Assembly: GCF_009377185.1 (NCBI RefSeq)
Contig: NZ_VJZC01000035.1
Location: forward strand, 1 to 38,820
From: Streptomyces spongiae
Lineage (GTDB): Bacteria; Actinomycetota; Actinomycetes; Streptomycetales; Streptomycetaceae
Reading direction: 5' to 3'
DNA length: 38,820 nucleotides
Positions 1 to 9,000 of the stretch are shown here, in pieces. Every line of letters starts with the position of its first letter. Position 1 is the stretch's first letter. The notes under the pieces are model-generated. The model worked only from the letters and a program-made list of their open reading frames with translations, did no database searches and had not been told where the DNA came from. Position numbers and translations under genes: made by a program.

Positions 1-66
1 GTCTCCTCCGGAGACATGACGCGCCGTCACTTCGCGACGGAATGATGTTGGGTTGCTCCGCAACCC
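1..66. repeat. Array of three triloop hairpins at the left edge
   Basis: Three short dyads follow each other with 8-9 bp spacers. 1-15 has a 6-bp stem around TCC. 24-40 has a 7-bp stem with one A/C mismatch around TTC. 50-66 has a 7-bp stem around TCC. On the bottom strand the loops read GGA, GAA and GGA, which is the GNA triloop class known to form very stable DNA hairpins. The first dyad begins exactly at base 1. Regularly spaced short palindromes are typical of Streptomyces telomeres, but plasmid origins and intergenic regions also carry such hairpins, and the window edge may be an arbitrary cut. Confidence 0.6.
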
Positions 67-79
67 TCTTGAAAACGTT

Positions 80-99
80 GAGAGTTGAACGTTACTCTC
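80..99. repeat. Inverted repeat, 6-bp arms
   Basis: GAGAGT (80-85) pairs with ACTCTC (94-99) around an 8-nt loop. AACGTT occurs just before the dyad and again inside its loop. It lies in the non-coding left end after the triloop hairpins. Function unknown. Confidence 0.4.
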
Positions 100-117
100 T
101 GTCGTATTCTTCCCGTG

Positions 118-152
118 GTCCCGGGTGCCGGCCTCCGGGTGGGGCCCGGGAC
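118..152. repeat. Inverted repeat, 8-bp GC-rich arms
   Basis: GTCCCGGG (118-125) is the exact reverse complement of CCCGGGAC (145-152), with a 19-nt GC-rich loop. It is one of several dyads crowded into the first 290 bases. It could be an origin, telomere or operator structure. There is no T-run, so a standard intrinsic terminator is unlikely. Confidence 0.45.
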
Positions 153-220
153 TGACGGGGCGTGGCTCCCGGTCTGGGCAGCGGTTCAATCTTCTGTTTT
201 CCCTGTTCAGAGGTTTAATG

Positions 221-237
221 CCCCCGGTTTGAGGGGG
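221..237. repeat. Small C5/G5 hairpin
   Basis: CCCCC (221-225) can pair with GGGGG (233-237) over a 7-nt loop, and three Ts follow. It could be a weak terminator or simply part of the palindrome-rich left end. Confidence 0.3.
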
Positions 238-257
238 TTTGTGTCTCTGGTTCTGCT

Positions 258-290
258 GGGGCCGGGGCGCCCTCCGGGCTTCCCGGCCCC
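258..290. repeat. Long two-level hairpin with TCC loop
   Basis: GGGGCCGGG (258-266) pairs with CCCGGCCCC (282-290). Inside it GCCC (269-272) pairs with GGGC (276-279) around a TCC loop, the same loop as in two of the hairpins at 1-66. It is the strongest secondary structure in the non-coding left region. Confidence 0.5.
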
Positions 291-433
291 GGTCCGTTGT
301 GGTTACAGTATGGCAGCAACGAGGGGAGGTTGGCAACCGGTGCCGCATCGTTGCACGTCTGACGGTATATCAGATCAAGCGGACATGCTTGGTTCTATCT
401 GGACTAGACCTCTTGCGAATTGATACGTATTCC

Positions 434-580
434 GTTACGGGTTACGGGGTGTCAGGAAAAGGCTTCGGATGAATTGACGGCGCGTCAGCCGAAAGGGAAT
501 CCTGATTGAGGGTGTTACGGGTTTCGGAAAAGACACGTAACACGTAACGGAGTTGCGGCAAGGGAAGGCCGACCCGTAAC
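434..580. promoter_or_regulatory. GTTACGG heptamer array upstream of the first gene
   Basis: Tandem heptamers with 7-bp periodicity occur as GTTACGG at 434-440 and 441-447, then GTTACGG (514-520) followed by the variant GTTTCGG (521-527). The opposite orientation follows as ACGTAAC (535-541 and 542-548) and CCGTAAC (574-580). An 8-bp perfect palindrome, ATACGTAT, lies at 423-430. The array ends about 20 bp before the ATG at 601, so it probably overlaps that gene's promoter. It could be an operator set or replication iterons. Related heptamers occur at 14537-14614. Confidence 0.5.
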
Positions 581-600
581 AGGAGATAGTACGGGAAGGA

Positions 601-1644
601 ATGGAAGAATTGAACGCCACGAATTCAGCAGTCGCCGTAACCGCCGGAATGAGCGGGACGGATGCGGAGAGGGCGGCTGGAGAGGCCACTGCTCATGGCG
701 GGACGGTTGCGGCAGCCGTGACGGATGAGGTCCGGCCCGCGGAGTACGACCGCTGGAGCGACGTTCCGGCCGGGCTGGTGACCCAGACCCGGCTGGCCGA
801 TGCCGATCCTCCCCGGCGCCCTGGCGGTCCCGTCCGCGCCTACGTCCGCGACGCCAACTGGCGGGGCAAGAAGCAGACCTTCGCCCTGTACGCCGTCGCC
901 GAGTCCGTCCCCACCGCGGCAAGCGGCCGGCAGCTGGCCGCCGCGGCGCAGCGGCGGGCCGTGGTGCGGGCGTGTGAGGGGTGCGGGGCGCCCTGTCAGC
1001 TGCCGCTGCCCGAGTTCGAGGGTCGGCGGTTGTGCGGGGCGTGCCGGCATCGGGCGCGGCTGGCGGAGATGCAGGAGCTCCTGGCCGTGCGCAGGGCTGA
1101 ACTGGGCCGGTGGGCACGGGACTTGCTGGCGGGGCCGCTGGCGGTGGTGTGGGTGGAGCTCACCGCGGCCGAGCCGACCAGGTCGGGGCGGGCGCGGCCG
1201 CCGCTGGCCGGGCGGGTCCAGGTCGTCGACGAGACGGGCCGGGGCCTGGAGACCGTCCTGGTCCGCCTGGCGGGGCCGCGGACCCAGGGCGCTCCCGCGG
1301 ACGCGGTGCCGTACGGGGAGGGGGCGGGCCGGATCGCGCGGGCGCTGCAGGGGCGCCGGCGCCTGGTGTGGGGGCCGCTCGGCACCGTCACCGAGCGGCT
1401 CGCCGCGCTCGGGCACCCCACCGATCTTGACCGCGCGCTCGCGGTGCCGGCCGGCCACGGCCCGGTCTGGCCCGGCGACGTCGCTTCCCGGTACGCACAG
1501 TGGCGCGGCGAACTCGACCCCGCCACCGCCCGGTTGCGCACGCCCTGGCCGCCCGGCAGCGCCGACCGCCTCTGGTACGTCCTTACGCAGATGGCCATGT
1601 CCCGTGAGTTCGTCAATTCTGAAGGGACTTCGGCGGCGAACTGA
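601..1644 (+). CDS. Unknown protein with CxxC zinc-finger-like cluster
   Basis: This 347-residue protein matches no family I can name. Residues 125-148 carry C125-x2-C128-x3-C132 and C145-x2-C148, which looks like a small structural zinc site. After it comes a basic, Leu/Ala-rich helical stretch and a mixed region rich in Gly, Arg and Pro. No membrane segment or signal peptide is visible. The ATG at 601 has purine-rich sequence directly before it but poor Shine-Dalgarno spacing; the ATG at 649 is an alternative start. The gene stands alone between the heptamer array and the conflict operon. The same array type precedes the DnaB-like/Tap-like gene, so the two genes may share a regulator. A plasmid-maintenance or DNA-binding role is only a guess. 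Confidence 0.7.
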   Translation: MEELNATNSAVAVTAGMSGTDAERAAGEATAHGGTVAAAVTDEVRPAEYDRWSDVPAGLVTQTRLADADPPRRPGGPVRAYVRDANWRGKKQTFALYAVAESVPTAASGRQLAAAAQRRAVVRACEGCGAPCQLPLPEFEGRRLCGACRHRARLAEMQELLAVRRAELGRWARDLLAGPLAVVWVELTAAEPTRSGRARPPLAGRVQVVDETGRGLETVLVRLAGPRTQGAPADAVPYGEGAGRIARALQGRRRLVWGPLGTVTERLAALGHPTDLDRALAVPAGHGPVWPGDVASRYAQWRGELDPATARLRTPWPPGSADRLWYVLTQMAMSREFVNSEGTSAAN

Positions 1645-1966
1645 AGGGGTGACGATGCGGGATCGGCGTGTAGTCAAAGCGACCGCGAACTGGACGTCGC
1701 AGGTGTTGAGGTGCGGCGCCTCAAGCCGACCAGTCCGGTCAGACTCGGGCTTCGCATCTACCGCATCCTGGCCAGAGGCATCGCCGTCCTCATCACAGGC
1801 TACGTCGGCCTTGGAGCGACCGACCGGCTGCACCCCTACGAGCGGGTGGCCGACGGGCCGACTGGTTGCTCAGCGACATGTTTGTCGCGTGAGGCACTCG
1901 AGTACCGTCCGCGGCTCCTCACAAGGCAGGATGGCCTTCGTACAATACGGCGGGGGGAGGCTCGTG
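1645..1966. other. Intergenic region before the conflict operon
   Basis: This 322-bp stretch has no convincing gene. Around 1711-1860 one plus-strand frame has fairly high GC at third positions and could encode a short hydrophobic segment, but it lacks a good start and runs on in the wrong frame through the next gene. A perfect hairpin, GCGACA (1873-1878) with TGTCGC (1883-1888) around TGTT, lies about 80 bp before the operon start and could be an operator or leader structure. The promoter of the operon should lie here; I cannot place it with certainty. Confidence 0.4.
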
Positions 1967-2935
1967 GTGGCGACGGCGAATCCGCAGCTCGTGTTCATTC
2001 ACGGCATCGGTGGACTCCGGAGCGCGGAGATGGAACGGCGGCAATGGCTCGGGGCGTTGGCTACCGGCGTGCGGGCGGCTGGACAGGCGGGGTTGGTCTC
2101 GGCGCTCACCCAGGGCTGGCTGGCAGATGTGAGATTCGCCGATTACAGCGATCTGCTCAACGCCAAGGGAGCCCAGGGAGGGGCACCCGGCGCTGAGTTG
2201 GACCACTTCGACGAGCGCGTGCTTTCCGGTTTGTTGGAGGCGATGGTGGATGAGCTCGTCGAGCAGTTTCCACCGGAGACGGGTACGCGCGACGCCAGGA
2301 TTATCGGGCAGGCTCGGCACCATCTCGACGGGCTCTCATCGGGCAGTCAGGCACAGGGTGTGGGCGAGTTCGCACGGCGACTGGTCTGGGTGACCACGAC
2401 CCTGCTGCAGCTGCCAGGTCTTCGCCAGACCGCGCAATGGGCGAACGGTCAGGCGTTCGCGCTGCAACTCTCGCAAGTCGCCCGTTACTTGAACCGAAAC
2501 GGCGGCAAGGCCTCCGTGGGCTCCGCCATCCGCTCTCGCGTGCTGGAGGGACTGGATCCCGCCCGTCCGCTCGTCGTCGTCTCGCACTCTCTGGGCACCG
2601 TCGTGGCTTACGAAGCCCTGCACGAGTACGAGGGACCGGTCGCTTTGTGGGTGACGCTTGGTTCCCCCCTGGCGCTCGGCGGCGTGGTCCTGCAGCGTTT
2701 GGTGCCGCAACCGCCGTCCTGCCCGGAAAGGGTGGGGGCGTGGCACAACTTCTGGGACCGAAACGACGTCGTGGTCGGACGCCCACGGCTGGCGGACTGG
2801 ATTGCCCCGAGTAGCGCAGGGGTCAAGGCACAGACCGCGCCCGTGAAGTCCGCTGGGGTGTGGACCCATACGGCTACCAAGTACCTGGAACACGCAGAGG
2901 TGGCCGGGCCGATCGTGGAGGCTCTTCTGCCGTGA
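1967..2935 (+). CDS. Alpha/beta-hydrolase (esterase/lipase-like), first gene of the VMAP operon
   Basis: This 322-residue protein has an alpha/beta-hydrolase fold. An early strand ends in His12-Gly13, typical of the oxyanion-hole region, and a nucleophile elbow S-H-S208-L-G follows strands rich in Val. A late Asp/His-containing region (around W-x-R-x-D and T-H-T) could supply the rest of the triad. No signal peptide is seen, so it is probably cytoplasmic. I chose the GTG at 1967 because GGGGGAGG sits 6 nt upstream; an in-frame ATG at 1931 would add 12 residues. Its stop overlaps the next start (GTGA), so it is translationally coupled to the caspase-VMAP gene. In this setting it may be an extra effector, for instance a lipid or ester hydrolase; the substrate is unknown. 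Confidence 0.75.
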   Translation: MATANPQLVFIHGIGGLRSAEMERRQWLGALATGVRAAGQAGLVSALTQGWLADVRFADYSDLLNAKGAQGGAPGAELDHFDERVLSGLLEAMVDELVEQFPPETGTRDARIIGQARHHLDGLSSGSQAQGVGEFARRLVWVTTTLLQLPGLRQTAQWANGQAFALQLSQVARYLNRNGGKASVGSAIRSRVLEGLDPARPLVVVSHSLGTVVAYEALHEYEGPVALWVTLGSPLALGGVVLQRLVPQPPSCPERVGAWHNFWDRNDVVVGRPRLADWIAPSSAGVKAQTAPVKSAGVWTHTATKYLEHAEVAGPIVEALLP

Positions 2936-5025
2936 CGGGCTTCGTCACATCGGTGGCGCCCCGCCATGTGCTGGTGGTCGGCGCCCAGTGCAAGGGCGCG
3001 GAGGAACTGCCGGGGTTGGAAGGCGCGGCACGCCGTCTCCACAGAGCTTTGGTGGATCCGGATCTCGGTGCCTGTCTCGACCGCGGTGAGGGCGAAACAG
3101 GGTCACTGCTCGTGGGCACCACTCTGGGCAAGCCAGTCGTCGAAAGAGCCCTCGCCGGTGCAGTCGGCCGGGCTAAAGAGGACGGTGGTGCTCTTGTCCT
3201 AGCGCTGCTGGGCCATGGAATGGGTGGCTGCGGGGGACCGCTGTACTTCGTCACCTCGGGCAGCATGGAGGACGGAGCAATCCACCAGCTGGACGTGACG
3301 TCCGTGATCGGCACAGTGACGAATGAGCCTGGACTCGGTGGTCTGATAACCATCGTCGACACGTGCCACGCGGCCGCCTCGCTGCCGAGCCCGCAGTCCG
3401 CGACGGCCGGACTCCAGCAGGGCAGTGTGCGACTGTCTCTTCTCTTCGCCGCCTCCGCCCAGATGCCGGCGTGGGACATGAATCTGAGTGTCCAACTCGC
3501 CGAGTTGCTGGAGAACGGGGTGCCGAACGCCGGAGAATTCTTGGCCATCGACGATCAGTTGATCAAGGAACTGCGTAGTCGTATCCACACTCAGGAACCT
3601 GGCGGCTTCGTGTTCAACGGCGCCCCTGTGCCTGGAGAATCGCTGTGGCTGGCCCACAACGTCCAGGCCGGTGTGCGGCGCTCTGCTGGCGTTCTCGGTT
3701 TCCTGGCGTATGAGAGGTTGCGTAAGCTGCTGCGACCGCTGGAAGGAACGGAAGGAATCAACAGCAGCGAGCAGCTGGCGGATTGGCTGGGCGGGCCGGG
3801 GCAGGAACGTCATAGCCACCCCGCTGTCCGACGTCTCCTGGAGTTCCAGCGTGATCTGAGCGTCTGCACTTCCACCGTCGCCGTCCTGGAGGAGACCTTC
3901 GGTGGTTCCTTGACCGACGACTTGCTCCGCAAGGCGGCGGCACGCGCTGGATTCCCTCTGGAGGCGGTGGTCCAGGTGCCCTGCCTTTCCCTGCGTGACC
4001 TGGTGGAGCATGCGGTCCTTCACCAACCGGCCGTCGACCGCGCAAGCCAGGACCGGACGCTGGTGCATTTCGTCGCCGCCCTTGTCCACCTGATCAGTCC
4101 AGAGGGTGCTCTTCCGCAGCAGTTGGCCGCTTGGGCGGCCAAATCGGGTGCCGCCATCACTTTGAACAGTCGGCTGGTGGAACTGACCGGGGTGAAGCCT
4201 CGCCTGGTTCTGGTGGTCGCCGACGACGGCGGTGAGGACGTCGTTCGTGTGGACGCATCGCTGCTTTTCGGCTCGGCCGTGGTGCACATCGCAGAGTTCC
4301 CGTGCGCGCCCGGCCCGGCTGCCCTGGCGTCCGCACTGGATGATGCCCTTGGGTGGGCTCTGTCCTGGCTGGGGGCTGCGGGCGAGCGGCTGGTGCCGGT
4401 CGATGTGTCGGTCCCGACCTCCCTGCTTTTGGATCTTCCCCCGGAAGAGTGGCGAGTGGTCCGCGGCAGACGCATGCTGGGCGTCGACTATGACGTCACG
4501 ACTCGCTGGTCGGGTCTGTTGACGCCTCCGTCCGGTATCCGCCTCGACGACATGCTGCACGCCGGCAGCCAGTTGCTGTCTTCCTTGCAGGCCAAGGCTC
4601 AGGCCGGCCCGTCATGGCTCGGCTCCGACGATCTCAGCAGCCTTGAGACGCTGCAGGAGTTGCTCAGCCGTCGTCGTATGGGCAGCTGCGTTTGGGGAGT
4701 GAGCGCCCTGCCGGAGAAGGACTTCGACCTGATGCTGGAGGAACTCCTCATCCACACCCCAGCCGTGATCTGGCCCCGGCGTGGGGGTATCTCCGATACG
4801 GGGGCGCTCCAGGATGCGGTCGCGGAGCACTGGGACTCGCTGCCGGAGAAACTCGCCCGCGCCTTCCAGGAGCGGCTGGGGAACTGCCTCGGCAAGGACG
4901 TTCCCGGTCATCTGGCGGATATCCGTACGACATGGCACGACGTGCACTGGCAGGACTTCTGCCAACGACGCGCCGGCCGGGCGGTCGTCGCCCCGCAAGA
5001 CGTGACGCCGAAGGAGCAAGCATGA
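2932..5025 (+). CDS. Caspase-like protease with VMAP C-terminal domain
   Basis: This 697-residue protein starts with a caspase/metacaspase-like domain (about residues 10-230). The catalytic histidine is H95 in L-G-H-G-M-G and the cysteine is C145 in V-D-T-C-H, both in expected contexts. The middle (about 260-480) is a helical region resembling the variable segment of vWA-MoxR-associated proteins. Residues 490-690 resemble the VMAP C-terminal domain, with the pattern V-x-V-P-x-x-L-L-x-x-P-x-x-E-W. In VMAP systems this protein links an effector domain to a MoxR ATPase and a vWA protein. The protease is inferred to be held inactive until triggered. The GTG start overlaps the upstream stop, and its own stop overlaps the next ATG (ATGA). 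Confidence 0.85.
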   Translation: MTGFVTSVAPRHVLVVGAQCKGAEELPGLEGAARRLHRALVDPDLGACLDRGEGETGSLLVGTTLGKPVVERALAGAVGRAKEDGGALVLALLGHGMGGCGGPLYFVTSGSMEDGAIHQLDVTSVIGTVTNEPGLGGLITIVDTCHAAASLPSPQSATAGLQQGSVRLSLLFAASAQMPAWDMNLSVQLAELLENGVPNAGEFLAIDDQLIKELRSRIHTQEPGGFVFNGAPVPGESLWLAHNVQAGVRRSAGVLGFLAYERLRKLLRPLEGTEGINSSEQLADWLGGPGQERHSHPAVRRLLEFQRDLSVCTSTVAVLEETFGGSLTDDLLRKAAARAGFPLEAVVQVPCLSLRDLVEHAVLHQPAVDRASQDRTLVHFVAALVHLISPEGALPQQLAAWAAKSGAAITLNSRLVELTGVKPRLVLVVADDGGEDVVRVDASLLFGSAVVHIAEFPCAPGPAALASALDDALGWALSWLGAAGERLVPVDVSVPTSLLLDLPPEEWRVVRGRRMLGVDYDVTTRWSGLLTPPSGIRLDDMLHAGSQLLSSLQAKAQAGPSWLGSDDLSSLETLQELLSRRRMGSCVWGVSALPEKDFDLMLEELLIHTPAVIWPRRGGISDTGALQDAVAEHWDSLPEKLARAFQERLGNCLGKDVPGHLADIRTTWHDVHWQDFCQRRAGRAVVAPQDVTPKEQA

Positions 5026-6032
5026 ACTGGACTCCGTACTACACGGGTACGGGAAGCATTCCCCAGGAGCCTCAGACGCTTCCTCCTCCGCCTCCCTGGC
5101 GCGCGGCGAGCAAGCCCCGCAAGGCGGCAGATGGAGGGCTGTCGCCTTCTGCGGCGAGCACTTACCGGGCGGATGCCGGTTTGGTCGATGCGGTCAACGC
5201 CGCGCTACATCTGCGTCGGCCCCTGCTGCTGACCGGGCCGGCTGGCTCCGGGAAGTCCTCCGTCGTCGAGCAGATCGCTGCTGAACTCGGGCTCGGGAAT
5301 GTGCTGCGCTGGCACATCACGTCACGCAGTACTCTCGCCGAGGCGCTCTACCGCTATGACGCACTGGGCCGGATCCACGCCTACAACCTTCGTGCCATCG
5401 AGCGTCCCGCTGCTTCCAGGATCGGGCGGGCTGCGCGCCGCGCTGCCCGTGCCGCGCGCGACGACATCGGGGATTTCGTCCAACTCGGTCCTCTCGGTAC
5501 TGCCTTGCTGCCTGGAGGCCTCCCCCGTGCCCTGCTGATCGACGAGATCGACAAGAGCGATCTCGATCTGCCGAGTGACCTCCTCGATGTTCTGGAACGT
5601 GGTCGTTTCGAGATCCCCGAACTTGCCCGCCATTCGAGGAGCCGCGTCACCGTCCGTACCGCCGATCCGGGCATCCGGCGTGACGTCGACAACGGCTTGG
5701 TGGAGTGCGAGGAGTTTCCGGTCATCGTGCTCACCAGCAATGGCGAGCGCGACTTCCCCGCTCCCTTTCTCCGGCGCTGTGTGCGGTTCGACATGCCCAC
5801 GCTTACGGTCTCGACTCTCACCAGCATCGTCGAGGCCCACTTGGAGAGAGTTGAGGAAGAGACCACCCACATTCTGGTGAACGCTTTCGTGGACAGACTG
5901 AACCGCGGTGAGAACCTCGCTGTCGACCAGTTGCTGAGCGCCGTACATCTCCTGCGCGGCAACCGCATCCAGGATGACGGGCAGCGGTCGCGGTTGCAGG
6001 AGTTGCTGCTCCAAGGGCTCGGGCGTGGCTGA
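5022..6032 (+). CDS. MoxR-type AAA+ ATPase of the VMAP system
   Basis: This 336-residue AAA+ ATPase has a Walker A motif at 72-80 (G-P-A-G-S-G-K-S-S) and Walker B with D174-E175. An I-V-L-T-S-N sensor follows, then F-L-R-R, which probably supplies the arginine finger. The N-terminal 50 residues are Pro/Ala-rich and probably unstructured. MoxR ATPases remodel partner proteins using ATP and normally work with a vWA protein. Here the vWA protein is encoded immediately downstream and the caspase-VMAP protein immediately upstream. The ATG at 5022 overlaps the upstream stop by 4 bp, and the gene end overlaps the next start by 8 bp. I am confident of the family; the role as the switch of the system is inferred. 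Confidence 0.88.
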   Translation: MNWTPYYTGTGSIPQEPQTLPPPPPWRAASKPRKAADGGLSPSAASTYRADAGLVDAVNAALHLRRPLLLTGPAGSGKSSVVEQIAAELGLGNVLRWHITSRSTLAEALYRYDALGRIHAYNLRAIERPAASRIGRAARRAARAARDDIGDFVQLGPLGTALLPGGLPRALLIDEIDKSDLDLPSDLLDVLERGRFEIPELARHSRSRVTVRTADPGIRRDVDNGLVECEEFPVIVLTSNGERDFPAPFLRRCVRFDMPTLTVSTLTSIVEAHLERVEEETTHILVNAFVDRLNRGENLAVDQLLSAVHLLRGNRIQDDGQRSRLQELLLQGLGRG

Positions 6033-9000
6033 GAACCGGGCTGCACAGTTGCTGGCCGCCCTGGCCCTTGCCGACCTGGGTGACATCAGCGGCGACGCGG
6101 AGGGGGACATCTCGGAAACTCTCGACGCTCTTCTTCTCGCCGCTGCCAGATCCGGCACCGGCGAGAGCGGTGACATCTCGACCGCTTCATCTCCGGCCGC
6201 CGAAGAGTCATCTGCCGATGCGCCTGTCCAGTCCGAACCGGAATCCGACGACTCCTGCGATGATCAGTCGTCTCCTGAATCCGAGTCGGACGCAGGCGCT
6301 CCCGGGGCCGCCTCGGTGTGGCTGAAGGACGACAGCGGCAGCCACTCGATCCCTGGCAGCCCTCTGAGCATTGGCCGCGCTTCGGCCCTGCCGAACGCTC
6401 TCGACATCGGCCGTGCCCTGCGCCCGCTGCGTCGCTTCCGGCCCTCCCGGGTTCGCCGGCGCCTCGACCTGGACGCCACCGTCGATCACTACACCCGAAC
6501 CGGCGTGCTCGTCCCCCAGCTCGTGCCTGCCCCGGAGCCCTGGCTGGAGGTCGTCGTGGTCGTGGACCGCGGCACCTCGATGGCGGTCTGGGACGAGACC
6601 TCACTCGCCCTCACCAAGGTGCTGCGTGCCCTGTCCGCCTTCCGCAGCGTTCATGTATGGCATCTGGAACATCCACCGGAGGCCACGCCACGGCTCCGCG
6701 ACCACCGCGGCCGGTCCCTCCCTGTGGAGCCGTCCGACCCCCGCCACAAGCAGCCTGCCCACCGCCTCCTTCTCGTCGTTTCCGACTGCGCGGCTCCCGC
6801 CTGGCGCCAAAACGGCCTGTGGCAGACGCTCCATGCATGGGGCCGAACGGCTCCCGTGGCCTTGATCAACCCGCTTCCGAAACGCCTCTGGCAGCGCTCC
6901 GGCCTCGACCTGCCCCGGACCACCGCAACCGCCTCCGTCCCGGCCTCTCCGGGACGTCTCCTCACCTACCGTCGTCCCCGCCTCTTCCGCGACGGCGTCC
7001 CGGGGACGCAGCCCTGGCAGGCCTTGCCCGTGCTGCAGATGGACGCCCACCAGATTCTCGCCTGGGCACGCGCCGTGATGCGTACCGACCCGGGCGGCTG
7101 TGAGGCCGTCCTCGTCCCGGCTTCGGGACGGATACCCTCCCGAAACCGCATTCCGCGGCCGAGTGCCGACTCACCTGATGCACCGGCAAACGACAAGCAG
7201 GTCACAGCCGCGGCAGTGGCCTTCACAGACAACCTGCGCTCCCCCGCCGTGCGGCTGGCGATCGCCGCCTCGTCACTCGACGTGTTCACCCTCCCTGTTC
7301 TCGACGTGATCCGTGAGCGCATCGTTCCCGAAGCCGCCGTGGCCGACATCGCGGAGTTCCTCACCGCCGGACTACTCACGGCGACCCGGCACGAGAACGC
7401 GGACATTGTGTACCGATTCCACCCAGCCGCGGCGCATCATCTGCGCGGGCTACTGAGCCGCGACCAGGTGTGGGACACCCACTTCGCGCTCACCGACCAT
7501 CTCGAAGCCCATCCTCAGGCTCCGCACGGAATCGTCGCCGCGCTGTACTCGCCCACCAGCGAGGAGAATGTGCCCACCGGGCTTCGGCCTGTCGCCCAAG
7601 CGGCTGCAGCAACGGCCTATCTCCTCGGCGTCACATCCGCCGAGCCTCGCTCCGGCTTCGGTGGGCAGCACCTCCCTACGGTCGAGTCCCCCGATGACAT
7701 GAAAGACGACAGCCAGCAACCTCTCGACCAGCCGTCCATTCCAACCGATCCCCCCGAGCCGGTACAGGACGTGCCAGCCGCCCCGGACAGCACCCCAGCC
7801 GCCAGAGCCTTCGTGTTGAGGCACGGGCAACGCGACATGCTTGATCGTCTGAACGCCGAGCGAGAGATCCACGACCGGCACCGCAACCTCCTCGTCGCGG
7901 CTCCTGGCACCGGCAAGACGCTCATGGCCGCCTTCGACTACAAGCAGCTGTGCGAGCAGCACCAGCGGGACCTGCGTCTTCTCTTCGTCACGGACTCTGT
8001 GGTAGCAGTGCACCAGGCGCACCAGACCTATCAAGACGTCCTCATGACCCCGCAGTTCGGAGAGTCCCTGCATGGCGGGGGAATCCCCGAGCGTTGGAAT
8101 CATGTGTTCGCTACGTGGCAGGCCCTCGGACGAGTCGTGGCCGAGTTGCCCATCGACCAGTTCGATGTGATCGTCATCGACGAGTTCCACGGAGCAGTAA
8201 CGCCGACGTTCGCCAACATCCTGGAGCGCTTCGCGCCGATGGAGTTGCTCGGCCTCTCGTCGGCTCCCGAGCGGACGAACGGCCCGAGCATCCACGAGGC
8301 GTTCTTCGATGGCCGCATCGCTGCAGAGATGCGTCTGTGGGACGCGCTGGACAGTGACGTCCTGTGCCCCTTCCATTATTTCGGCATTGCGGACAACACC
8401 GACCTTCAACCACTGGGCTGGAAGCAGGGAACGTACGACGGGGCGTCGCTGAACGCTGTGCTGACCGGCAACGACGCACGAGCGCGGCTGGTCGTCAGCG
8501 CCATCCGGGACAAGATCCCCGATGTGAAGGCCATGCGAGCGGTGGGGTTCTGTGTGTCCGTGGCACACGCCGAATTCATGGCTCAGTTCTTCCGTACCGC
8601 CGGCTTCCGCGCACTGGCTCTCACGGCGGCGGCTCCGCCAGCGGAGCGCCAGAGGGCACTTTCCTCTCTCAAGAACGGCGACTTGCAGGTCATCTTCTGC
8701 GTCGAGATGCTCAGCCACGGTCCCAGCATCCCCGAGGTGAACACCCTCCTCCTGCTGCGCCCGACGTCGAGCGCCCTGCGATTCCTGCAGCAGCTCGGTG
8801 TCGGCCTTACCCACGCCCCGGGCAAGCGCGTACTGACCGTACTCGACTTCATCGGTCACCACCGTGCGGAGTTTCGCCTCGACAACCAGTTCCGAGCCAT
8901 GACGAATCTGACCGGCAGACGGCTGCTCGACCACGTCGAGCACGACTTCCCCCAGCTCCCCGCCGGCTCCATGATCACCCTTGACGAGAAGGCCAAGATC

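Noticed and set aside
1..600. Small open frames (for example 85-423 plus and 435-689 minus)
   Set aside because: They span hairpins and repeats, lack codon bias and have no credible start signals.
625..1833. Long minus-strand open frame of 402 codons opposite the gene at 601
   Set aside because: It is antisense to a gene with better codon bias; its composition is Pro/Arg/Gly-rich as expected from a shadow frame in GC-rich DNA.
800..1966. Long N-terminal extension of the alpha/beta-hydrolase frame
   Set aside because: The upstream part reads through the previous gene in another frame with Arg/Pro/Ser-rich nonsense; the ribosome site at 1952-1960 supports the GTG at 1967.
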